From the NCBI GenBank assembly GCA_905221605.1, contig CAJNDS010000054.1, positions 1 to 62,000 of the forward strand: a DNA stretch of 62,000 nt. The letters are read 5' to 3'. The translations under genes and the position numbers were made by a program. Source of the stretch: Symbiodinium natans. Taxonomy: Eukaryota; Sar; Dinophyceae; Suessiales; Symbiodiniaceae. Below the pieces are notes generated by a model that saw only the letters and a list, made by a program, of their open reading frames with translations, ran no database searches and was not told the DNA's origin. Position 1 is the first letter of the stretch, and every line of letters starts with the position of its first letter. Shown here one piece after another: positions 18,851 through 28,262 of the stretch.

Positions 18851-19727
18851 GAGCAACCGTGCCAGCACCCAGGCTCCTCCCAGCTACCCACTCAACGCCC
18901 GGGTTTAGGGTTTGGGGTTTAGGGTTTGGGGGCTTAGGGTTCAGGGTTTAGGGGGTAGGGGCTGGGCGGGAGGGGCTACGCAAACTGTGGGTTTCGGAAG
19001 CGAGGTCTACTGGTGCATTGTCCACCGGTACGCCGGGTCGACGGCGCTCTCGGACCCTGGGTCTAAGACTTGCTTTCGAGTGTGGGCTTAGGGTTTAGGG
19101 TTTAGGGTTTAGGGTTTCGGGTTTAGGGTGTAGGGTTTAGGGTTTAGGGTTTAGGGTTTGGGGTGCTTCAGGTTAGACAGACTTGGGAGGACCAAGCGAG
19201 TGTAGAAGCAGCGGTGGCTGAGAGCTATATGGGTAGTTCTCAAACTGAGGGTCCCATTTTGTATGTATATATATATATATATTTATATATATTTGTCATT
19301 TGTCTATCTCTCACTGCACATCTATGGCGGCACCCTTAAAGCAAGGAGCCCAAAAAAGGGACCCTAATTTAGAGAATTGAGCCCTAGACCCTAAAGCCTA
19401 AACCCTTAAACCCTAGACACATATGTGGAGGTTCATGCGCGCTTATAAGTAGGGGAATAAGTATGGTAACTATGGTTATCACCGTATTTAGGGTACTTAT
19501 ATCCCCAAACCCCAAACTCTAAACCCTAAGCCCTAAACCCCAAACCCCAAACCCTAAACCCTAAACCCTAAACCCTAAACCCTATACCCTAAACCCTAAA
19601 CCCTAAACCGCCATGAACCTCCAAGTACCTACAGGAGAATCTCCTCCGGGCCCTCTTCTGCTTCGCCGGTGTCATCGGCGGCGCACTCTCGGCGGCCGCA
19701 GACCCCACGAGCCTGGGCAATTCTTGA
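18851..19727 (+). CDS. Exon cluster 7, 3' end with a hydrophobic C-terminus
   Basis: Exon 18851-18902 (EQPCQHPGSSQLPTQR) ends GG|GTTTAG. Exon 18973-about 19072 (ATQTVGFGSEVYWCIVHRY). Exon 19181-19232 (TWEDQASVEAAVAESYM) runs from GACAG to G|GTAGTT, where a family H element begins. Exon 19635-19727 (ENLLRALFCFAGVIGGALSA) starts after CTACAG and ends in stop TGA at 19725. The last exon looks like a membrane helix. The third and fourth are the most convincing; the chain is inferred from order only. Confidence 0.55.
18903..18960 (+). repeat. Interstitial telomeric array (TTTAGGG)n, degenerate
   Basis: About 8 units with TTTGGGG variants between two exons. Confidence 0.85.
19087..19165 (+). repeat. 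Interstitial telomeric array (TTTAGGG)n
   Basis: About 11 units with a few TTTCGGG and GTGTAGGG variants. Confidence 0.9.
19233..19380. mobile_element. Family H element carrying a TA microsatellite
   Basis: GTAGTTCTCAAACTGAGGGT... ...GGACCCTAATTTAGAGAATT, with (TA)n at 19263-19295 in the loop. It begins exactly at the end of exon 19181-19232. Confidence 0.75.
19520..19610 (-). repeat. Interstitial telomeric array (CCCTAAA)n
   Basis: About 12 units with CCCCAAA and CCCTATA variants. Confidence 0.9.
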
Positions 19728-20700
19728 ACCCTAAGGGTTTAGGGGTTTTAGAATTTTAGGGTTTGGGGTTTACTAAACATTAGGGTTTAGGGTTTAGGGT
19801 TTAGGGTTTAGGGTTCTGGGACTCCTATGCACCTACGGTTTAGTAGTAGCTACCCTTAATTTGTATCTATAAGCCAAAAAACGGTAGGTAAAGAGGTAAA
19901 GAGGGCACCAGGTAAGCCCTCAACCCTAAACCCTAATTTTGAATGTTGCATTCACGCCCGCGGCCCGCTCCCCCCCTCCTTCCCCATGGTATCCCCCCCC
20001 CCCCCCCCTCCGTAGTTCATTGTGGGTAGTTCATTGTGGGTTTTGGGTTTCGGGTTTCCCGTTTTTGGTTTTGGGTTGGGGTTTTTGGTTTAGGCCCCCA
20101 ATTTGCTTCATGGTCTCTGGTTCATAGTGGGTTTGGGGTTTAGGGCTAGGTGGTAGGGTTTATGGTTTTCATTCAGCCCCCATCGTTCATGGTGGCTTCA
20201 GGGTTTAGGGTTGTGTGTTTGGGGTTTCCCCTTTCCCCACGCTTCAGGGTTGAGGGTTCAGGTTTGGTGTTTTCCCACTCCCCTCCGTGGTTCGTGGCGG
20301 GTTTAGGTGCTAGGGGTTAAAGCGGTTTAAGCTGTGAGGATTCCAGTTTAGGGTTTCCACTCTCCCTCCCTGTGGTTGGTGGTGGGTTGAGCAATGGAGG
20401 GGGCGGGGGGGGAAGGCGTTTGCCCCCAAATCGTTGCAATGGTTTCCCCGCCCCTGGTTTCCCACCCTACACCCACACCAAGGACCTGAAAACTAAAACC
20501 CTAAACCGCCAACCTGAAACGCTAAACCCTGAACCCCAAACCTTAAACCCCACACCAGACCGGGATAAGGGGCCAGGGGGGACCCTAAACCCTAGGGGGG
20601 GGGGGGAGGTGTCATGGAAGGGGTACATAGGGCGTGGGGTCTGGGGCACAAGGATGCAGGGTTAGGGCATCCTGAACCTTCCCCATAAATCCCATTAGGG
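19728..20700. repeat. Degenerate telomere-derived and GT-rich tandem repeat region
   Basis: After a TTTAGGG array (19777-19816), the stretch 19985-20400 repeats a roughly 85-90 bp unit with a C-run, a TTCATTGTGGG/GTTCGTGGCGGG core and degenerate TTTAGGG. No gene is supported. Confidence 0.6.
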
Positions 20701-20706
20701 TTTTGG

Positions 20707-20820
20707 GTTCAGGGTTCAGGGTTTAGGGTTTTTAGGGTTTTTAGGGTTTTTAGGGTTTTTAGGGTTTTTAGGGTTTAGGGTTTAGGGTTTAGGGTTTAGG
20801 GTTTGGGGTTTAGGGTTTAG
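20707..20820 (+). repeat. Interstitial telomeric array with TTTTTAGGG variants
   Basis: Five consecutive GGGTTTTTA units inside a TTTAGGG array. It ends in TTTAG, the acceptor of the next exon. Confidence 0.9.
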
Positions 20821-20880
20821 GGCATTGGGACCCTATGGGGCACCAAGTCGTACAACGGTCCCGTGCCCGTCCGTGATCAG
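20821..20880 (+). CDS. Exon, protein of unknown function
   Basis: Exactly 60 bases between TTTAG (last telomeric unit) and GTGCGG, encoding GIGTLWGTKSYNGPVPVRDQ. A second open segment follows (20881-20960, CGVAGHADCYERCWLGAAGQ or an Arg-rich frame). Confidence 0.55.
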
Positions 20881-21115
20881 GTGCGGCGTCGCCGGCCACG
20901 CCGACTGCTACGAGCGGTGCTGGCTCGGCGCAGCTGGGCAACAGTACCTTGGAGAGATGCCTACTTTACCATTTGCCGAAGAACCCCCCCCCCAAAAAAA
21001 AAACACACTAATAATGAACCCTTTGTTGCTCTTGCAAGATTTTTTGTCATTGTTTTTTGTTTTTGTTCATTTTTTTTGGGGGAGGTGTTAAGTCTCAAGC
21101 AAATAGTAGATGCCT

Positions 21116-21232
21116 ACCTAGGATCCAGAGTAGGCACTTCTTCCCTTTTTTTAGAATTTTAGGGTTTGGGTTCCACATGGTAAGCCATTTTTTGGGGTGC
21201 CCCTTTTTACTCCTCGGTTGCGCTTCGGTCTG
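21116..21232. mobile_element. Foldback element family E
   Basis: CTAGGATCCAGAGTAGGCAC... with ...TTTTTACTCCTCGG; degraded. Confidence 0.5.
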
Positions 21233-21252
21233 GCTGCTCTGTACCATAAAGG

Positions 21253-21280
21253 GGTTTAGGGTTTAGGGTTTAGGGTTTAG
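21253..21280 (+). repeat. Interstitial telomeric array (TTTAGGG)n
   Basis: About 4 units. Its last TTTAG is the inferred acceptor of exon 21281. Confidence 0.85.
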
Positions 21281-22022
21281 GGTGCCGAAACCGAAGGTTT
21301 TGGAAGCCCACCGAGGGCTCCTGTTAGGGGCTCTTGGATACTAACCTTTAACAAGTAGAGCTTGGGATGTTCCGCTCTTAAGAGGGGTTATAATAGGGGG
21401 TACTAGAATCCCTATTAAGCTGTTAGCATACGGGGGAACATCCTGAAGTATAGCCCTAAACCCTAAAGGCTACAGGTTCTTAAGGAATGGTTACAGGCTC
21501 ACGGCCAGATAGCTGCACCCTAAACCCTAAACCCTAAACCCTAAACCCTAAACCCTAAACCCTAAACCCTAAACCCTAAACCCTGGGATTCCAGGCTTCG
21601 ACTTGCGGGTTCGTGGAAAGGGAATGAGGGAATTAGGGTTTATAAGGTTTAGGGTATCGACCTTTCAAGGGTACCTGGGGGGAGATAGAAGGTACCTATT
21701 TCCCTTCATTCCCTACAGAGAACCTGAGAGTAGTTTTCATGGGCCCTTAATATGTCCCTAACCTCCTTAAAGGGCTCTGATGTATGGGCCCTTAATGTGT
21801 ATAGGGTATATAAGGGGTCCCTTTTTAAGGGCCCATACTAAGGGACCATGTAACTACCTTAGGACCAAACCTGCCATCGGGACTGTTATGGTGTTCCTAA
21901 ACCCTAAACCCTAAACCCTAAACCCTAAACCCTAAACCCTAAACCCTAAGATGCTGAGAATCAGTAATTCTATGAAGTTGAAGGCTCAGGGTTGCAAGCG
22001 CAGGCAGCGCCGTGATATTTAA
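21281..22022 (+). CDS. Exon cluster 8, 3' end of a gene with three foldback introns
   Basis: Exon 21281-about 21338 (VPKPKVLEAHRGLLL). Exon 21476-21517 (VLKEWLQAHGQIAA) after CTACAG. Exon 21593-21619. A tiny exon 21716-21729 sits between a family B element (ending CCCTACAG) and a family C element (beginning GTAGTT). Exon 21863-21890 (TKPAIGTVM) lies between CCTTAG and GTGTTC. Exon 21951-22022 (MLRISNSMKLKAQGCKRRQ) ends in stop TAA at 22020. The run of element-exon-element-exon is good evidence that these foldback elements act as introns. Function unknown; the C-terminus is basic. Confidence 0.55.
21361..21445. mobile_element. Foldback element family A
   Basis: CTTGGGATGTTCCGCTCTTA... and ...TTAGCATACGGGGGAACATCC. 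Confidence 0.8.
21518..21586 (-). repeat. Interstitial telomeric array (CCCTAAA)n
   Basis: About 10 units. Confidence 0.95.
21620..21715. mobile_element. Foldback element family B, probable intron
   Basis: GGAATGAGGGAATTAGGGTT... and ...TTTCCCTTCATTCCCTACAG. It ends in a usable acceptor. Confidence 0.75.
21730..21862. mobile_element. Foldback element family C, probable GT-AG intron
   Basis: GTAGTTTTCATGGGCCCTTA... and ...CATGTAACTACCTTAG, with an exon starting directly after it. Confidence 0.8.
21896..21950 (-). repeat. Interstitial telomeric array (CCCTAAA)n
   Basis: About 7 units; ends CCCTAAG, the acceptor of exon 21951. Confidence 0.95.
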
Positions 22023-22107
22023 AATGATTTCCGCAAGATCTGGGCCTTGAAGATTTCACGAACAAGGGTTCGGGTTTAGGGTATAGGGTTTAGGGCTTAG
22101 GGTGCAG

Positions 22108-22690
22108 GATCTTAGCGCAAAAGGACCGTTTCTTGACGATAGGGGTGTGCCAAATCACTGGCCCCACAGCGGGCCTTCTTTGGTTTTCCGGCTCGTACGA
22201 CAAGACCAGCATGAGAATGACAAGTTCGGGTTTCGGGTTTAGGGTTTGGGGTTTGGGCTTACTGCTTCTTGGACGTGTCTTGCAGTCTTGTCTCCGCGCT
22301 CCCCGCACAACTGCACCTGCGAACCGACCGTGCGCTCACCCGGCTCTTTTCGAGCGCGTGCGAGTGGCGCGCTGCCGAAAGATTGCTCGCGCTGTCAAAC
22401 TTGTGCCGCTTATTGTTCGGGCTTCCTTGGATTCCAGATGCACGCCAAAGCTTCTCCATTGTGGCCCAACATGCAATCTTCATTGAGTTCCTTGACCGAG
22501 TTGCCAGGAGTTCTACCTTCTTGTTGTTTTGGGGGTCTTTTTTTCAGCTTCCTCAGCTTATTCCGTGCACCCGTTGTCTCTTCGCGTTGTCAGAGTGGTC
22601 TGCAGCGGCCTTGCACCAAGTTTGTTCATGTTCGTCGCCATGTCCGCCCTCGCAACCATGACCCTGACAGCCTTGCAGCCGCTAGCACGC
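22108..22690 (+). CDS. Exon 22108-22229 and a long open block, function unknown
   Basis: Exon 22108-22229 (ILAQKDRFLTIGVCQITG...) lies between GTGCAG and GTTTCG and looks coding. The block 22290-22690 has no telomeric repeats and is open in all three + frames. The frame with LVSALPAQLHLRTDRALTRL and CRLLFGLPWIPDARQSF looks most protein-like to about 22505. The frame choice is not secure. Confidence 0.45.
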
Positions 22691-22899
22691 ACCTGAGCCT
22701 TTAACCTTTTGGGGGGTATATACAACCCTACCATACATGAAAGGTTGACCTTTTCAGGGTATTCAGCAACTAGGTTTAGAATCCCCAACGCCCAATCGGG
22801 TTCAAGGTCGTATATTAATACTAGCAGCTATTCAAGGCCTGCCAATTGTACAAGACAATAATAAACATACTAACTATTGTCGTTATTATTATCCTTATG

Positions 22900-23000
22900 A
22901 TTAGTAGTAGCAGTCGTCGTAGTCGTAGTCGTAGTAGTCGTAGTAGTCGTCGTCGTAGCAGCAGTAGTAGTAGGAGGCGGAGGAGGAGGAGGAGGAGTAT
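22900..23000. repeat. AGTCGT/GTAGTC trinucleotide-type microsatellite
   Basis: Runs of AGT, CGT and AGG triplets. One frame reads as an Arg/Ser repeat (SRRSRSRSSRSSRRRSSSSS), which could be an RS domain, but composition alone explains it. Confidence 0.8.
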
Positions 23001-23199
23001 GAATGACTGTAGTAGTAATGGTAACCATGGAGAAAATCGATAGGTTCGGGGGCCTCAAGACCCGAGGCCTTTCTTTGACATCTTCAGCTAGTCAATTCTC
23101 CGAAAATGCCACCCCTGTTTCAGCAATCCTTATCATAAGGACCCTCCCTCAAAAATGGGTACCCGCATTTTGGGAAACCCGAAACCCTAAAACACTCCG

Positions 23200-23663
23200 T
23201 ACAAGTAGATCCTGCATTTTAATTCCTAAAGCCAACTGCTCCAGGCTTTGTGCTCCGAGTGCCTGGGGCTTCTACTCTCCCTGCGCCTGCGTGCGGAAGA
23301 ATCAAGCAGGTGGGGTCCATGTCAATGCTAACAGCAAAGTCTTGCGGCTTGGTTTCTTGTCTTGGCCCGCATGTATTCGTGTAGTTGGGGAGGTGGAACT
23401 GTGGGCTTCAGGCCTTCGGCCGGACTTGTCTCAGCTTTTCCGCCAAGTTCCCCAAGTAGCTCCTCGGCATTCCCCTGGGTCCAGCGGCCATCCCGACCTC
23501 GCATCTTTGCGAGCCGTCAGAAGCCGTCAGAAGCCGTCAGAAGCCGTCAGGAGCTGAGGACGAGGAGAAAGGCCGACCAGTCACCGAGCACAAGGGCCCG
23601 GAGCCAGTCGCCACAGCGACGGGCGAGCCCGACTGTCAGGATGCGAATGAAAATGCAACCTGA
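23200..23663 (+). CDS. Open block, possible exon(s)
   Basis: A GC-rich block without telomeric repeats. The last part of one frame is acidic and ends in a stop at 23661 (GAEDEEKGRPVTEHKGPE... TGEPDCQDANENAT); another frame gives a basic SR-like tail. A 10-bp tandem repeat AAGCCGTCAG (four copies) lies at 23513-23553 and rotates the frame. Confidence 0.35.
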
Positions 23664-23712
23664 CACCCTGCTGCCCTGAATCCGGGATCCGTTGGACCAG
23701 CTGCAGACTCGA

Positions 23713-23827
23713 GGACTCAGAGCAGGCCCTTATTTCCCCTTTTTGGGGGGTTTGGGTTCCCTAGAAGCCCCTTCAAACCAAAAGCTCACCCTATTTTCAA
23801 CATCTAGGTTTTTCTTGGGTCCAGTAC
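23713..23827. mobile_element. Foldback element family E, probable intron
   Basis: GGACTCAGAGCAGGCCCTTA... and ...TTTCTTGGGTCCAG, followed by the open segment YLREWLP (23828-23848). Confidence 0.65.
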
Positions 23828-23935
23828 TTGAGGGAGTGGTTGCCTGAACCCTAAACCCTAAATCCTAAACCCTAACCCCTAAGACTAATCAGGTACCCTT
23901 GTAAGGGCCCATACTAAGGGACCATGTTTCTGCAG

Positions 23936-23989
23936 CTGAGGGTGATCCAATGTGATCCAGGTCCCCTCCTCCTGAGATTCCTTTCAAAG
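23936..23989 (+). CDS. Exon, protein of unknown function
   Basis: 54 bases between CTGCAG and GTGGGC, encoding LRVIQCDPGPLLLRFLSK. A fragment of family C (23889-23931) is just upstream. Confidence 0.5.
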
Positions 23990-24089
23990 GTGGGCCCAAG
24001 TTCCACCCTAAACCCTAAATCCTAAACCCTAAAGCCCCGGAGATCCTTTGACCCTAGAAGCCCCCAACCACCGCATCAGAAATCGTACA

Positions 24090-24146
24090 TCTGTCTATCA
24101 GTCGATCTACATAGTATGTATGTATTCTGCGTATGCATAGTACGAA

Positions 24147-24185
<39 letters not shown>

Positions 24186-25060
24186 TATATATATATATAT
24201 GTATGTATACTATGTGTTTATATAGGCAACCCCCGCCCCATCGGTTATCCACACTTGTGGCTGCGAGCTAATTAGCTGGTTTGACGGGGCGCAGGCCTAA
24301 ACAAAATCATGGAAGCGGAAAGCAATGCTGCGTTGTCATTAGGCGTTAATGTTTTTTCATTGGATTTAAAATGGCTTGTAGTTTGAAAATGCTTTCATCC
24401 ATGACGCGACTGGAATGTTCAGGAGGATTCTTTTTTGTTGGTGATTAGGTGCCCCAGCTTCGACATGTAGCTATATTTGAGTTGGTTCGAGTTTATTGGA
24501 TGTCAACTTTTCTGAAGAAGCCGGAAATATGGGAAGATATTAGAGGAGAGCTCTGCAATTGCTGTAGTTAAGGTGAAGTTGCCGGCTCATAGTATACGTA
24601 GCTTGGCAAGGAAAACTGACTTCAACTTATGTTAACGAACTTGTTATATACCTTTTGAATCTTGGCGGGAATTAGTGTGATTGTAAAGTGTTGCTCTTTA
24701 TGCATTCCATGCATTAACATACTGATAATGTTTTGACATCATTAAACAAAGTAGACGCAAAATCCAGCTGTAATCATTCGGATAGTCTGATTAGCATGCT
24801 TGGAGGTCGAGTATCGTTACAAGCCATGTGAAAGTTCTACCGTTTCGATGGCAGGGAATATTTGGCCTAATTCATCGAACAACTATCATAATCAGGTTTT
24901 GGGTGTAAGTAGGCCCTAGTAGCTAGGCCTGGTAAACTTTGAGCTGCGATTGTAACAACATTTCCGTCTCGAGCTCCGATCCTTTAATGTAAGTCGTTGT
25001 TGGACCCTGGATATTCGAGGCGCGGGCCGATGCAAGCTGGTACATGTTGCACCGGCCAAT
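24090..25060. other. AT-rich island without a supported gene
   Basis: Begins with TATG and (TA)n repeats (24110-24215), then about 800 bp of AT-rich sequence with no telomeric units, foldback elements or convincing exons on +. Composition is unlike both flanks. A minus-strand frame at 24923-25120 is weak. Confidence 0.6.
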
Positions 25061-25061
25061 G

Positions 25062-25250
25062 TTTGCAAGACCCAAGACCCAAGATTGCAGGGAAGTCTTC
25101 GAGGGAAATCTTGGAAACAACCCTAAACCCTAAACCCTAAACTTTATAAACCCTAAACCCTAAACCCTAAACCCTAAACCCTAAACATGAGCCGAGCCAA
25201 GATTCGTGTGGAAGACCTCCCCTGCAATCTTGGATCTTGGATCTTTTTTA
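25062..25250. mobile_element. Foldback element family K with a telomeric core
   Basis: Inverted arms of about 55 bp (left 25062-25118, right 25192-25250; shared ATCTTGG, CCAAGATTGCAGGG and GTCTTC blocks) enclose a 70-bp CCCTAAA array. Confidence 0.75.
25119..25187 (-). repeat. Telomeric array (CCCTAAA)n in the loop of family K
   Basis: About 9 units with one short break (TTTATAA). Confidence 0.95.
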
Positions 25251-25262
25251 AACGTGAGCGCT

Positions 25263-25318
25263 GCGACTTGTACCGATTTGTGCCGATCTGTGCCGGTTTG
25301 TACCGGTTTCTGCCGGTC
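25263..25318. repeat. About 10-bp tandem repeat TTGTACCGGT/TGTGCCGATC
   Basis: Five imperfect copies. Confidence 0.7.
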
Positions 25319-25474
25319 CATGTAACAAGTAACAAACAACATACAAAGAGTTTGAGAACATTCGAAAAGTAGGAGGCAAAACGCTGGGGATGGAACCACA
25401 TGAGAAGGGCGAGAACGCAGGACCAGCCAGCAACAGAAAGCAGAAATAAGCCAAAACAGCGTGGATAAGTACCA

Positions 25475-25560
25475 TGTATACATGTACATATACATATACA
25501 TTTACATTTACATTTACATTTACATATACATATACATATACATGTATGTATATATTTATG
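25475..25560. repeat. TACATA/ACATTT microsatellite
   Basis: Short alternating ACATAT and ACATTT units. Tyr/Ile-rich readings over it are artefacts. Confidence 0.85.
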
Positions 25561-25658
25561 TTCCATTCTGTGTTTGTATAATTTGTATATGTGTATGTGT
25601 AGTTCTTAAATTTCTGATATCGGTTGGCGCTTGGGCCCCTGGGGCCTGCCGGGTGAAG

Positions 25659-26626
25659 TCTGCATGTTGACGTCGCTCGATGCGAAACGCCCGTACATGC
25701 AGACAAGTTTGCCTCGTTAGGGTATCGTTTAGGGTTTAGGGTTTAGAGTTTAGGTTTTAGGGTTTAGGGTGAAGCCTCGCTTTCGTCCCATGTCCTTTGC
25801 GCTGCGCGTCAACGATCATCAAACCAGGATGGGCGGTGAAGCCTTGAAAATCCCCATAATCGATCCGACAAAGGGCCTTCTTGAAGGAAAAAAGTATATA
25901 GGGTGTACTATAGCCCATCCTGGAATGCGAGCTTACCCGGAGCAACCAGTCTCTTACATGGACCGTGGTGCACGGGTGAGTGGAGCCTAAAGCCTAAACC
26001 CTAAACCCTAAACCCCAAAACCCTAAACCGTTCTACGTAGCAGCGCCTGTGCTGTGGCATTCTGAAAGTATGCCGCAGCGCACGGAGACGTCAAGAAGTT
26101 CGGCTTAAACTTGAGCCGCTTGAGCAAGTGGGGCGTAACCTAACTCGGGGCTCCCCTGTTGTAGTGTCTTTCATATACCAAAAAATAGGGGCACCCTGTT
26201 TGGGGGGGTCCCTTTCAGGGGATTCTATTCCATTTGGGGTGTAAAATGGGTACCCCCCTTATTTTCGGAAATGCCCATATGCTTTGGGGTTGTGAAACCC
26301 TAAACCCCAAACCCTAAACCCTAAACCCTAAACCCTAAACCCTAAACCCTAAACCCTAAACCCTAAACCTCCCTAAACCCTGGAACCTAAGTCGCCCCAA
26401 TGTGGCTCCCAGATAGCCTGAATCTCACCCAGCCAGCCTCCAAGACATGAATGCTGGCAGCCGAGAAAACTCCAAGACAAGCGTTCAGGGTTTAGGGTTT
26501 AGGGTTTAGGGTTTAGGGTTTAGGATTTGGGGTAAATCGGTTTCATTCTACCCAATTACGGCCCACAAGAACCTCTCAGACCTCTTCTTCAACAGACTTG
26601 CCCGGACATCCAAGCACCTCCCGTGA
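25659..26626 (+). CDS. Five-exon 3' part of a gene of unknown function
   Basis: Exon 25659-25721 (LHVDVARCETPVHADKFASL) lies between TGAAG and GTATCG. Exon 25768-25975 (KPRFRPMSFALRVNDHQTRM... KKYIGCTIAHPGMRAYPEQP) runs from TTTAG of a telomeric array to GTGAGT. Exon 26041-26163 (QRLCCGILKVCRSARRRQEV...) follows ACGTAG and stops at a family D element. Exon 26417-26489 (PESHPASLQDMNAGSRENS) ends at GTTTAG. Exon 26524-26626 (IWGKSVSFYPITAHKNLSD...) starts after TTTAG and carries stop TGA at 26624. Five successive, clearly protein-like exons make this one of the best gene ends in the window. No domain recognised. Acceptors 2 and 5 and donor 4 lie in telomeric units. Confidence 0.65.
25726..25767 (+). 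repeat. Telomeric array (TTTAGGG)n as intron
   Basis: About 6 units, filling the gap between exons 25659-25721 and 25768-25975 almost completely. Confidence 0.85.
26164..26284. mobile_element. Foldback element family D, probable intron start
   Basis: TCATATACCAAAAAATAGGG... and ...CTTATTTTCGGAAATGCCCA. It begins at the end of exon 26041-26163. Confidence 0.8.
26297..26380 (-). repeat. Interstitial telomeric array (CCCTAAA)n
   Basis: About 11 units. Confidence 0.95.
26490..26523 (+). repeat. Telomeric array (TTTAGGG)n that is the whole intron
   Basis: Five units between exons 26417-26489 and 26524-26626, with no other sequence. GTTTAG at the start and TTTAG at the end serve as donor and acceptor (inferred). 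At 34 bp it would be a very short intron. Confidence 0.65.
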
Positions 26627-26689
26627 CTTTGGCTCACTTGGAGGATCCGAAGGGGACCCTAACTGGGGTGATCCCTACTTACTACCCAC

Positions 26690-26784
26690 CCTAAACCCTA
26701 AACCCTAAACCCTAAACCCTAAACCCTAAACCCTAAACCCTAAACCCTAAACCCTAAACCCTAAACCCTAAACCCTAAACCCTC
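26690..26784 (-). repeat. Interstitial telomeric array (CCCTAAA)n
   Basis: About 13 units, downstream of the stop at 26624. Confidence 0.95.
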
Positions 26785-26810
26785 ACTAAGTCTCTTCCGA
26801 TCCACCCTAG

Positions 26811-27589
26811 GTCGTCACCAGCACCATAAGCAGACTGCCAAGAAGCTGACATCCGAGGATCCAGAGTAGGCCCTTATTATTATTCCCTTTGGGGGGGGGG
26901 GGGGCGAGGGCGTTACGTTCCCTTGACAAAGCCTTTATCAACCAAAAAGGGCACCCTTTACATATTCCTAGGCTAGTCTTAGATTTAGAATCAATGATCG
27001 AAGGATCCTATGTTTGTGCGGGAAGTGTTGCTCAAGCATGTGTCGTTGCGCACCCCCTGGCGGCCTTCCCACCCCCCCCCCCCTTCCCCAGCCCCCTCTG
27101 AAACCCTAAACCCCAAACCCTAAACCACCGCCAGTCCGGTGCTCTCAATTCCGACAACCGAACACTACACTCTAGATCCCAAACTCTGCAAAAACCCTAA
27201 ACCCTAAACCCTGAAGCACTAAGCCCTAAGCCCAAGCCCTAAGCTCTAACTCCTGAGCCCTAGTCCCTAAACCCAATCTCTTAAATCAGGATGCCCAGTA
27301 GCACCCTTGTTCCCTTTTTTTGGAGGGAGGCTGGGGGGGGGGGGGGGGCGGCGGGGGTTAGGTTCTCTTATAAAACCCTGAAAACTAAACAAGAAAAGGC
27401 AACCTTTTGAATCCTCAACCCTAAACCCTAAACCCTAAACCCTATACCCATACCCTATACCCTATACCCTAAACCCTAAACCCTAAACCCCAAACCCTAA
27501 GCCAACCTCTTAAAAGTAGACTGCTGGCCCAGGTCGGGGTTCGGCGAGATTCCACGGACTTTTCTCCTGGGGCCCTACGTCCAGGCTGG
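26811..27589 (+). CDS. Exon cluster 9, protein of unknown function
   Basis: Exon 26811-26857 (RHQHHKQTAKKLTSE) lies between CCCTAG and GATCCAG, where a family E element starts. Exon 26989-about 27075 follows that element (SMIEGSYVCAGSVAQACVVA or a Cys-rich alternative frame). Possible exon 27134-27180 (SGALNSDNRTLHS). Exon 27517-27589 (RLLAQVGVRRDSTDFSPG) starts after AAAAG. Phases were not reconciled. Confidence 0.45.
26858..26988. mobile_element. Foldback element family E, probable GA-AG intron
   Basis: GATCCAGAGTAGGCCCTTAT ... CCTAGGCTAGTCTTAGATTTAG region; interior AACCAAAAAGGGCACCCTTT as in the other copies, with a G-tract (26890-26903). Confidence 0.7.
27418..27502 (-). repeat. Interstitial telomeric array with CCCTATA variants
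   Basis: About 12 units, four of them CCCTATA/CCCATA. Confidence 0.9.
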
Positions 27590-27650
27590 TTGAGGGGCTT
27601 AGGGGCTTAGGGTTTAGGGTTTAGGACTTAGGTTTAGGGTTCAGCATAGG

Positions 27651-27795
27651 GTAGTTAAATGGGCCCTTAATATGGTCCCTTACCTCCTTTAAAGCGTTCA
27701 GATGTATGGGCCCTTGGGTTGTGTAGGGGAAAAAAGGGGCAAATTTGTATGGACCCCCATTTAAGGGCCCATACTAAAGGACCATGTAGCTGCCC
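27651..27795. mobile_element. Foldback element family C
   Basis: GTAGTTAAATGGGCCCTTAA... and ...AAAGGACCATGTAGCTGCCC. Confidence 0.8.
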
Positions 27796-28031
27796 AAAGA
27801 TAAGAGGCTTAGGGTTTGTGGTTGGTTCAGGTTTTTCAGGGTTGAAGCGTTGCGGGGTTTAGGGTTTTTAGGGTTCAAGGGCTCAGCCTGTGGGATTTTA
27901 GGGTTTTGGGGTTCTGGGTGTGTTAGGCTTTGAGGGTTTTTTTTGGGTTTCGGTTTCAGGGCTGCGTAGGGTGTAGGGCTTCAGGTGTTTCGGGGTTATA
28001 GGCTTAGGTTTGAGAGCTTCGGCTTTAGGTT

Positions 28032-28232
28032 TTGGGGTTGGTCTACACTCCAGACCCCGAACCGAAAGCGCCTGAGCCCCAAACTGCCCGGAATTCTCCA
28101 GAAATCTCAAGCTCTGGCTGCCCTCGAATCCTGAAAGTCCGAGGTCCCCAGCCCGAACGCCTTGGACCCCGCAGCATAGTTAGGAGATGTTTCGAGGTTG
28201 GAGGTTTAGGACCCCAAAACCCTAAACCCTAA
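28032..28232 (+). CDS. Open segment, possible exon
   Basis: An acidic/Pro-rich open frame (LVYTPDPEPKAPEPQTARNS...) surrounded by degenerate telomeric sequence, which itself reads as Pro/Lys-rich. Weak. Confidence 0.3.
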   Translation: MGLVYTPDPEPKAPEPQTARNSPEISSSGCPRILKVRGPQPERLGPRSIVRRCFEVGGLGPQNPKP

Positions 28233-28262
28233 GCCCTAAATCCTAAACTCTAAACCCCGAAC

